A DNA stretch of 48,267 nucleotides from contig CAAGIW010000074.1 of NCBI GenBank assembly GCA_900770025.1, positions 1-48,267 on the forward strand. Reading direction: 5' to 3'. The DNA comes from an uncultured Prevotella sp. (GTDB lineage: Bacteria > Bacteroidota > Bacteroidia > Bacteroidales > Bacteroidaceae). The position numbers were made by a program, and so were the translations under genes. Below are positions 42,312 to 48,267 of this stretch, piece by piece. Position 1 is the stretch's first letter; each line of letters starts with the position of its first letter. The notes under the pieces were generated by a model, which saw only the letters and a program-made list of their open reading frames with translations, did not search any database and was not told where the DNA came from.

Positions 42312-42320
42312 CGTTTACGT
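42305..42320. promoter_or_regulatory. PurR/LacI-type operator
   Basis: TCGCAAACGTTTACGT matches the E. coli PurR consensus ACGCAAACGTTTTCGT at 14 of 16 positions and has the central AAACGTTT palindrome with the CpG step typical of LacI-family sites. It covers the -33 box of the regulator gene and lies 44 bp before the rightward -7 box at 42364. Confidence 0.6.
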
Positions 42321-42363
42321 TGTTTTTTTGTAACATTTGATAGAATTATTATACACTTCGTCC

Positions 42364-42371
42364 TATCTTTG
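42364..42371 (+). promoter_or_regulatory. -7 box of the 42.4-kb leader RNA
   Basis: TATCTTTG. The nearest TTTG (42336-42339) is 24 bp upstream, a little too far. Transcription would start near 42376. Confidence 0.5.
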
Positions 42372-42375
42372 CAAA

Positions 42376-42552
42376 CAGAAGAACAAATCAGATATAGGCA
42401 CACCTTCCTCAACTCTTGTGAAGGTATCGGGGTGCGGATGTGCAGATGATACACAGAGAAAGTATTGGAATTGAACGAGTAATGAATAGTTGATAATAAG
42501 TTAGTTAGAAAATAAGGGTTAAAACTGTCGTGAGACACTTTTAACCTTTTTT
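42376..42552 (+). ncRNA. Candidate structured RNA or attenuator leader
   Basis: About 175 nt lies between a -7 box and a strong terminator with no coding frame of note (the few ATGs stop within 3-4 codons). A nested stem can be drawn from GCAC-A-CCTTC to GAAGG...GGTGC around 42398-42435. The Dabb gene starts 94 bp after the terminator, so this is either a free small RNA or the leader of that gene with conditional termination. The family is unknown; I recognise no named riboswitch. Confidence 0.45.
42517..42552 (+). terminator. Rho-independent terminator
   Basis: GGTTAAAA (42517-42524) pairs with TTTTAACC (42539-42546), followed by six T. It lies 94 bp upstream of the Dabb gene, not after any protein gene. 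Confidence 0.8.
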
Positions 42553-42646
42553 CTTTTCAGAGCCGTATCTTCCAAACGCTTTCCCCAACAGGTATCAGGA
42601 TAAGAGGCTGAGACGACAAATATTTTCACCAAATAAATTCAAAACA

Positions 42647-42958
42647 ATGGTTAAGCATATCATTCTTTGGAAACTCAATCCAGAACTTACAGAGCAGCAA
42701 AAGGAAGAAGTGAAACAGGGCATCAAGCAGGGTTTGGAGGCGTTGCTGGGCGTGGTGCCGGGCCTGTTGGACATCAAGGTGCATGTATCGGGCCGTTTAG
42801 ACTCCTCTAATTGCGACGTGATGCTCGACAGTACGCTGGCAGACGAGGCCGCCCTCAAGGCGTATGCCGTGCATCCTGCCCATGTGGAGGTGGCCAACAC
42901 CAAGGTGCGCCCCTATACCGTGGAGCGCACCTGCCTGGATTTCATTTCCCCTTGTTGA
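42647..42958 (+). CDS. Dabb (stress-responsive alpha/beta barrel) family protein
   Basis: A 103-residue protein with the Dabb ferredoxin-like fold: MVKHIILWKLNPELTEQQKEEVKQGIKQGLEALLG, then VPGLLDIKVHVSG, and the family ending AYAVHPAHVEVANTKVRPYTVERTCLDF. These small proteins form dimeric barrels; most have unknown roles. It is preceded by a long leader holding a terminator, so expression may be conditional. Its last 17 bp overlap the 3' end of the convergent EamA gene. Confidence 0.88.
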   Translation: MVKHIILWKLNPELTEQQKEEVKQGIKQGLEALLGVVPGLLDIKVHVSGRLDSSNCDVMLDSTLADEAALKAYAVHPAHVEVANTKVRPYTVERTCLDFISPC

Positions 42959-43859
42959 TAAGATAGATGCCAAGGGTGGCAAGCGCCCCCGCAATGACGT
43001 ATTTCCAATAGAAGGCTTCGCCCAAACAAAGGCACGAGGTGACGGCGCCGGTGACGGGGATGAGCGAGTTATAGATGGCCACTTTGCCCACGGGATTGCA
43101 GATGATGAGCTTGTTGTAGAGCACGAAGCCGATGGTGGAAATGGCGGTGAGCATGACCAATATGCTGATGCCCCAAGGGGTGATGCGCGGCAAGGTGGCC
43201 CCCATAAGCATGGCAGGCACCATGAGCAGCGCACCGCCGAGGGCCAAACTGTAGCCCGTGCCCACAAACACATCCACGCGTTTGCTCAGTCCGCGCGTCA
43301 TCAGTGAGGCGAATGCCGAGCAGAGGGCGTTGAGAATAATCATGCCATCGCCCAACCAAGTGAAGTGTCCGCTCTCCTTGCCGCCCATATTGAGCGCCAG
43401 AATACCCGCAAAGCCCACCACACATCCCACTGCCTTTCGCATGGTGAACTTGTCGCTCTTGAAGAAGAGACAGGCCAGAATCACCACCGTAAACACGCTC
43501 AGTGAGTTGAGAATGGCGGCTCTGGCCCCCTCACTGTATGACAAGCCTAAGTAGAAAAACCCGTAGTGCAGGGTGGTGTTGAGCAACGAGAACACCAGAA
43601 TAAACCAGCAGTGAGAGGGTCTGACCAAGGCAAATCGCCGGTGGGTGAAGGCTGCTGCGGTGAGTATGATGAGGCCTGCGGCACAGAATCTGATGCCTGC
43701 AAAAAGCATCTTGGATGCAGTCATTTCTGTGGTTATCAGAAATTCGTGCATCCCAAGCTTGATAAGTGGATAGGCCCATCCCCAGAGGATGGCTGCCGTG
43801 AGTGCGAATACCGACACCCACAAGGGCTGTTGAAAGATGTTCTTTTCTGGTTTTGTCAT
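42942..43859 (-). CDS. EamA/DMT-family transporter
   Basis: A 305-residue inner-membrane carrier with about ten helices in two EamA repeats (FALTAAILWGWAYPLIKLGMHEFL in the first; GDGMIILNALCSAFASLMTRGLSKR starting the second; PVTGAVTSCLCLGEAFYWKYVIAGALATLGIYLINKG at the end). The substrate is unknown. It lies 5 bp after the barrel gene, so the two are probably co-transcribed. It is distinct in sequence from the EamA carrier at 32311. The 3' end overlaps the Dabb gene by 17 bp. Confidence 0.85.
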   Translation of the reverse strand: MTKPEKNIFQQPLWVSVFALTAAILWGWAYPLIKLGMHEFLITTEMTASKMLFAGIRFCAAGLIILTAAAFTHRRFALVRPSHCWFILVFSLLNTTLHYGFFYLGLSYSEGARAAILNSLSVFTVVILACLFFKSDKFTMRKAVGCVVGFAGILALNMGGKESGHFTWLGDGMIILNALCSAFASLMTRGLSKRVDVFVGTGYSLALGGALLMVPAMLMGATLPRITPWGISILVMLTAISTIGFVLYNKLIICNPVGKVAIYNSLIPVTGAVTSCLCLGEAFYWKYVIAGALATLGIYLINKGK

Positions 43860-43864
43860 GATTC

Positions 43865-46027
43865 TTATTTCTTGTCTCCCCCGAAACGGCTGCGTGCGTT
43901 TTGTCCGGCACCGGTGCCTTTGTACTTGCTGCGTGCCGTGTTGAAGTTGTAGCGCACCGTCAGCACCACTCGGTTGAAGTCATATTTGTTGTTCTGTGCC
44001 ACCGTATAACTGCCGTAATAGATGAACACGTGTTCGTTGTTCTTTTGGAAAATGTCTTGAACAGCAAGCCTCAGAGTGAGAGCGTTGTCCTTCAACAGAG
44101 ATTTCTGGATGGCGGCTTCCACGCCTAACTGATACCTTGTCAGTTCGATGTTGCTGTAGTTTGCCTTGGTGTGGTAGTGCCAGTTCAGTTCTGCCTGCCA
44201 TTCTTTTTTCCACCTGAAGGCATTGTTGGCATTGAACACCCACATGGGTTTGTTGAACGACTTGCTGCCATTGTCGAAGTCGAGGGTGAGCCATTGCTTC
44301 ACGAAAGCCGTTGTCCATGAGGGTGTATAGCAGCCCCAGGTCTTGGAGGCAGTAAGAAAAAGGTTCATGGAGTGTTGCGGTTTGTCCAAATTCTTGTGCG
44401 AAATCATGATGCCGCCCTCCTCGTTGATCTGCTGTCCCCAGAAGCAAATTTGGTCGGTAACGTATGAGTAATGGACACCAGCGGTAAACATTCCTACCAT
44501 AGAGATGAGCGAGAATGACTTCTCTTTCGAAGGCTTCAGCGTGGCATTGCCCCTCTGCATCGTGTATCGGTTGTGGTAAGTCACCGAGTTGTTGAGCTGC
44601 CAAAACGACGGACGATTGGTGCGGCTGCTGAAGGAAAGCATCAGTCTCACCTTGCCAATCTGCGCATTGATGCCTGCAGAAGGAAACCAGTCGTTGTAAT
44701 GCCGCTCCATGGAATGGCTTGGATTCAGCAGGTCCTGGAAGTCGAAACTCACATGTTCGTAGCGCAGACCCACGTTGGCCTGTATGTTGCGGCTTAGTGC
44801 CAGTCCGTAATCCACAAAGCTCGCATAGGTATTGTCCTTCACTTTCGAGAGCGAGTTGGGCAGTTCGGCCCCGCGGTTCTCGTTGCTGTCGTCACGCTTC
44901 ACAAAGGTTCCTTCAGAGCCTACGTTCAGCATTCCCTTCCAGATGGGATAAGAAAGCACCAGTTTAGCCGCAATCATCTTGTTCTTAGATGTACTTGCGG
45001 ATTCGACCATCCGGTTCCCATGGGTGGCCATCTCGTATGTAATTTCGTGATCTTTTTTGTTGGAGATGAACACATCGGTGTTGAAGTCGATGTTCAGTTT
45101 TCCCGCGTTGCCGTTGTAATAGGCATTGATGCTCACATTGTCAGGGTTGTCGCTCCACTGCTCCGTATCGCTGTTCAGCGTTTCGGTCAGTACTCCGCGG
45201 TCGCGTTGCTCCATCCATGTGTCCTGAACAGTCTTGGAGGTTGTCTGCACAGAGTAGTCTATCTTGGCTCCCAAAGAGTGGTTGTTGTTTATCTGCCAGT
45301 TGAAACCCGTGCCCACGTGTGTGCCGATGCCCTTCCAGAAGTTGTTCATGGTGCCGATATAGTCAAACATTCCTTCGCCGGTAACGGGGTGTGTGGTCTG
45401 TTGTCCCAGGTCGCTCCAGTTGCCCGTTCGGTATTGCCATTCCTTGGCAGAGGCAAAGATGTCGAGTCCGTTCTTGCGGTAGTTCACGTTGATTTGCGCC
45501 TCCGGGTCGTTCACTCCTCTCTGCAGGCTCTGTTCTGTCTTGGCAAAGGTGCTGAAACCGAAGCCGTCTCCCTGTTTCTTTACTAATCTTATCCTCACCA
45601 CCGAGCCCACCGATGCGTCGTACATGGCCCCCGGGTTCATAATCACCTCCACCTGTGCCACCTCATCGCTCATAATTCTCTTCAGTTCATCCATGTCGCG
45701 CAGCTTCCTGCCGTTGATATAGTACAGCGGCTTGCCTCGGCCTATCACCTCTAAATCCGTCCCCTTCTTCATCATGCCAGGCACCTTGCCCAGCACATCT
45801 TCGGCCGTTCCGCTCTTCTCCAACGGCGATCCTGTGATGCGTGTCACCAAGGCATTGCCCTTGAGTCGGGTGTTGGGCAGTTGTCCTTTCACCACCACCT
45901 CTTGCAGTTGGTGCATGTTCAGGGAGTCAAGGGCTGTGGAGTCGGCTGTGTCAGTGACATTCTGTGCATTCACGGTCATCGCTGTGAAGATGTAAACGAT
46001 GACACATACAATCATTTTGGTAATCAT
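43865..46027 (-). CDS. Outer-membrane beta-barrel (TonB-receptor-like) protein
   Basis: A 720-residue outer-membrane protein. A signal peptide (about 1-21, ending TVNAQ) is followed by a plug-like domain (about 40-160: LQEVVVKGQLPNTRLKGNALVTRI; GKPLYYINGRKLRDMDELKRIMSDEVAQVEVIMNPGAMYDASVGSVVRI), then a barrel. Unlike the 36639 protein it lacks an N-terminal carboxypeptidase-like domain. The frame is open to 46153, but the signal peptide begins at the ATG at 46027, which I use. It shares an operon with the EamA carrier encoded next. The cargo is unknown. Confidence 0.82.
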   Translation of the reverse strand: MITKMIVCVIVYIFTAMTVNAQNVTDTADSTALDSLNMHQLQEVVVKGQLPNTRLKGNALVTRITGSPLEKSGTAEDVLGKVPGMMKKGTDLEVIGRGKPLYYINGRKLRDMDELKRIMSDEVAQVEVIMNPGAMYDASVGSVVRIRLVKKQGDGFGFSTFAKTEQSLQRGVNDPEAQINVNYRKNGLDIFASAKEWQYRTGNWSDLGQQTTHPVTGEGMFDYIGTMNNFWKGIGTHVGTGFNWQINNNHSLGAKIDYSVQTTSKTVQDTWMEQRDRGVLTETLNSDTEQWSDNPDNVSINAYYNGNAGKLNIDFNTDVFISNKKDHEITYEMATHGNRMVESASTSKNKMIAAKLVLSYPIWKGMLNVGSEGTFVKRDDSNENRGAELPNSLSKVKDNTYASFVDYGLALSRNIQANVGLRYEHVSFDFQDLLNPSHSMERHYNDWFPSAGINAQIGKVRLMLSFSSRTNRPSFWQLNNSVTYHNRYTMQRGNATLKPSKEKSFSLISMVGMFTAGVHYSYVTDQICFWGQQINEEGGIMISHKNLDKPQHSMNLFLTASKTWGCYTPSWTTAFVKQWLTLDFDNGSKSFNKPMWVFNANNAFRWKKEWQAELNWHYHTKANYSNIELTRYQLGVEAAIQKSLLKDNALTLRLAVQDIFQKNNEHVFIYYGSYTVAQNNKYDFNRVVLTVRYNFNTARSKYKGTGAGQNARSRFGGDKK

Positions 46028-46349
46028 GAGTGTTGATTTATACTGTTGATTTCTTGTTCTTTCTCTGCGTTCTGCATAATCCACTTCACATGATGGTTGC
46101 CCGAATCCCTTGTTTATTTGTATCGGCGGAGACCTCTGTAAAAGCGGATGCAAAGTAAGTACAATTCATCCGTTCTGCAAAATAAATGGGACAGATTTGC
46201 TTTTTCTGGGACGAAATTAAGGCAGAATCCTGCATTTTTGTTACTTTTGCGTGGGTTTTGTATGCGATGCAGCCACGAGAACGGAAATGGTGCATCGTTG
46301 GCAAAGCATACTATAATGTATAAAGAAGGGTAAAGAAAAGTCTGAAAAG
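46028..46349. other. Divergent intergenic region
   Basis: No gene is seen. It separates the leftward barrel gene from the rightward phosphatase and carries the rightward -7 box at 46242-46249. No two-box promoter for the barrel gene was recognised. Confidence 0.5.
46242..46249 (+). promoter_or_regulatory. -7 box of the alkaline phosphatase gene
   Basis: TACTTTTG fits TAnnTTTG, about 100 bp before the ATG at 46350. Confidence 0.45.
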
Positions 46350-47798
46350 ATGGAAAGAACTGACTTGCAACGATGGATGGGCAGATGTGTAGCCGCCTGC
46401 TTGCTGCTCATAGTGGCGGTGGGAGTTGGCGCACAGAACAGGGCTAAATACGTGTTCTGCTTCATTGGCGACGGAATGGGTGTGAATCAGGTGAATATGG
46501 CAGAGACCTTTCCGGCGGCCATCAAGGGAAAGATTGGTACCGAACCGCTGTGTTTCCCCTCGTTTCCCTATGTGGCATTGGTGAACACCCAGAGTGCCGA
46601 CCATGGCATCACCGACTCTGCTGCCGGAGGAACGGCCCTTGCCACAGGGCACAAGACCGCCAACGGCGTGTTGGGAATGCTCGATGACAAGACCACTGCG
46701 GTGAACAGCATCGCCTACAAAGCACAACAGGCAGGGGCAGCCGTGGGTATTGCCACCAGCGTCACCCTGAACCATGCCACCCCGGCAGCCTATTATGCCC
46801 ATGTGGCCGACAGGAGTGACTATTACACCATTGGCACCCAGTTGGCGGCAAGCGGCTATGACTTCTTTGGCGGAGCCGACATATTGAAAGCCAAACCGGC
46901 AAAAGGAGACTCCCGTCCCACACTGTATCACGTGGCCGAACGCAGCGGTTACACCATCGCCTATGGCTGGGACGAATGGCAAAAGGTGAAACATGCTTCT
47001 GCCAAGATGATTCTTCTGCAAAGTAAGGCTGCCAGCAAAAAAGACTACCACAGCATACCGTATGCCGTGGACAGGGAGGAAGGCGACCTTACGCTGACTC
47101 AGATAACACAGGCAGCCGTGGAGCATCTCACCGCTATGCAGGCATCCAAGACTGGCTTCTTCCTGATGGTGGAGGGCGGAAAGATAGACTGGGCATGTCA
47201 CGCCCACGATCTTTGCATGGTGCAGGAGGTGACAGACATGGACAATGCCGTCAGGATGGCATACGACTTCTACAGGCAGCACCCCGATGAAACGCTCATT
47301 GTGGTCACTGCCGACCATGAGACCGGAGGCCTGTCGATGGGACGGAAGAAGTATGAACTGCATCTTGACGTGCTGCAACACCAGCAGGTGAGCATCGAGC
47401 GACTGGGCCATCTCCTCAAACAACTGCACGAAACGGGCAACGATACCTGGCCCGAGGTGGAGAAACTGCTGAAACAAACGTTCGGCTTTTGGGACAAAGT
47501 GGCGCTCACCGAGGCACAGACCCAACGCCTGAAGGAGGCTTATACCCATGTGGCGGAAGGGAAAGGCACCGACATAAAGACCCTATATCAGAAAGACAAT
47601 GAACTGGCTGCGTTGGTGAGGGACATACAGGCAGAGTGCGCCAATGTGAATTGGGGAACCTATGACCACAGCGACGGCTATGTGCCCTGCTTTGCTATCG
47701 GGGTGGGAGCCGAGCGTTTCCACGGACGAATGGACAATACCGACGTGTGCAGACAGTTGGAACAGGCTGCCGGATGGCAGGATTCGGATAGCAAATGA
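46350..47798 (+). CDS. Alkaline phosphatase (PhoA superfamily)
   Basis: A 482-residue exported phosphatase. A signal peptide (about 10-29, ending GVGAQ) is followed by the metal-binding FCFIGDGMGVNQV with its Asp. The nucleophile motif TDSAAGGTALATGHKT carries the serine. The second metal cluster is MVEGGKIDWACHAHD plus VVTADHETGG. These match the alkaline phosphatase fold with two zinc sites. It should release phosphate from organic esters in the periplasm. A helical insert (about 345-425) precedes the final His motif. No Pho-box was identified. Its stop overlaps a start codon of the next gene (ATGA). Confidence 0.92.
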   Translation: MERTDLQRWMGRCVAACLLLIVAVGVGAQNRAKYVFCFIGDGMGVNQVNMAETFPAAIKGKIGTEPLCFPSFPYVALVNTQSADHGITDSAAGGTALATGHKTANGVLGMLDDKTTAVNSIAYKAQQAGAAVGIATSVTLNHATPAAYYAHVADRSDYYTIGTQLAASGYDFFGGADILKAKPAKGDSRPTLYHVAERSGYTIAYGWDEWQKVKHASAKMILLQSKAASKKDYHSIPYAVDREEGDLTLTQITQAAVEHLTAMQASKTGFFLMVEGGKIDWACHAHDLCMVQEVTDMDNAVRMAYDFYRQHPDETLIVVTADHETGGLSMGRKKYELHLDVLQHQQVSIERLGHLLKQLHETGNDTWPEVEKLLKQTFGFWDKVALTEAQTQRLKEAYTHVAEGKGTDIKTLYQKDNELAALVRDIQAECANVNWGTYDHSDGYVPCFAIGVGAERFHGRMDNTDVCRQLEQAAGWQDSDSK

Positions 47799-48267
47799 TG
47801 ATGCCCGTGAGGAAACATAAGAAGAGATACACCCCCATGAACATCCACGGAAAGATTGGATATTTACCCGTTTTGATGATTGCAGCGTGCGCAGCGATGA
47901 TGTCGGTGGGCACGCTGTGCAGTTGCAGTTGCCGCTCCTCGGCCACTGAAGATGCCGACAGTGTGGCACAACAGCCGATAGAGATCGACTCCGCCTTGCA
48001 GAACCGCTTGGCACGTTTCGCCTCGCAGCCACGCCCCGAGGGACAGTTTGCCTTTCACGTGTATGACCTCACCGCCGACAAGCCCATTTATGGCCATTGC
48101 GACACCTTGGCCCTGCCCTCCGCATCGTGCATGAAACTGCTCACAGGTATCGCCGCACTGCAGTTGTTGGGCACCGATTTCCATTACTGGACGGCCATGA
48201 TGATGAGGGGCAAGGTGCTGGCCGACGGTACGCTGCAGGGCGATATGGCATTCCGCGCAGGCCTCCA
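47795..48267 (+). CDS. dacB: D-alanyl-D-alanine carboxypeptidase/endopeptidase, PBP4 (DacB) type (partial)
   Basis: The first 157 codons of a gene that runs off the window. A hydrophobic N-terminal segment (LPVLMIAACAAMMSVGTLCSC) suggests export, perhaps as a lipoprotein. The penicillin-binding active site is visible as LPSASCMKLLTGIAALQLLG, with Ser and Lys spaced as SxxK, preceded by FHVYDLTADKPIYGH as in PBP4 proteins. It would trim peptidoglycan side chains. The ATG at 47795 overlaps the phosphatase stop; the ATG at 47837 is a possible later start. The SxN and KTG motifs lie beyond the edge. Confidence 0.82.
   Translation, partial: MMMPVRKHKKRYTPMNIHGKIGYLPVLMIAACAAMMSVGTLCSCSCRSSATEDADSVAQQPIEIDSALQNRLARFASQPRPEGQFAFHVYDLTADKPIYGHCDTLALPSASCMKLLTGIAALQLLGTDFHYWTAMMMRGKVLADGTLQGDMAFRAGL

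Noticed and set aside
42206..42538. 110-residue leftward frame upstream of the LacI-type gene
   Set aside because: It covers the promoter, the operator and the candidate RNA, and has no recognisable family or start site.
42376..42552. 42.4-kb leader as tmRNA, 6S RNA or a known riboswitch
   Set aside because: No tRNA-like ends or tag frame, the 5' and 3' ends do not pair as in 6S RNA, and no known riboswitch core was recognised.

Overview
The window looks like a chromosome segment of a Prevotella-type member of the Bacteroidales. The evidence is internal. Many genes start just downstream of the Bacteroidetes -7 box (TAnnTTTG), several with TTTG 19-20 bp further upstream. Shine-Dalgarno sites are often weak. 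Secreted proteins carry type IX secretion (T9SS) type C-terminal tails. Bacteroidales-typical families are present: DUF3822, a TPR-transmembrane-AraC regulator, and carboxypeptidase-like/beta-barrel outer-membrane proteins. The genus is an inference; no rRNA or tRNA gene was seen.

Layout. 1-61: start of a leftward gene, perhaps an IS transposase, cut by the window edge. 540-6028 (+): pflB-pflA-DUF3822-secreted beta-helix protein. 6073-11604 (-): three large secreted proteins (choice-of-anchor-J/Omp28-like and T9SS-tailed), with a membrane-bound AraC regulator upstream (11726-13498). 13996-18802 (-): a five-gene cluster of circularly permuted ATP-grasp, alpha-E, transglutaminase, an intact M14-like deacylase and a catalytically dead M14 paralogue. 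19157-21602 (+): rsmD and an AlbA_2/HTH protein. 21904-25450 (-): RecD-like helicase, phosphopantetheinyl transferase, rmuC. 25549-30355 (+): dxs-trkA-trkH. 30327-32199 (-): ABC/OLD-like ATPase plus DUF4435 (PARIS-like pair). 32311-33832 (+): an EamA transporter and a Bor-like lipoprotein. 34367-36192 (-): two secreted proteins. 36639-39596 (-): large outer-membrane barrel. 39794-40843 (+): aroB. 41134-42174 (-): LacI-type regulator. 42376-42958 (+): a candidate structured RNA ending in a terminator, then a Dabb protein. 42942-46027 (-): EamA transporter and a second barrel. 46350-48267 (+): alkaline phosphatase and the start of a DacB-type carboxypeptidase.

Two things stand out. First, four intergenic loci (13.7, 21.8, 33.9 and 40.9 kb) carry arrays of a 22-bp unit. 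Each unit is a 15-bp core AAAA-N7-TTTT plus a 7-bp linker. Core variants and inverted units occur, and three of the four lie between convergent genes. At three loci the array is followed by a related tail of 110-280 bp, so the whole looks like one composite, dispersed extragenic element. Second, the ATP-grasp/alpha-E/transglutaminase/M14 cluster looks like a complete peptide-ligation and trimming pathway with no known product, and it includes a paired pseudoenzyme. The ATPase-DUF4435 pair is a candidate phage-defence module, and the 42.4-kb leader is a candidate small RNA or attenuator.
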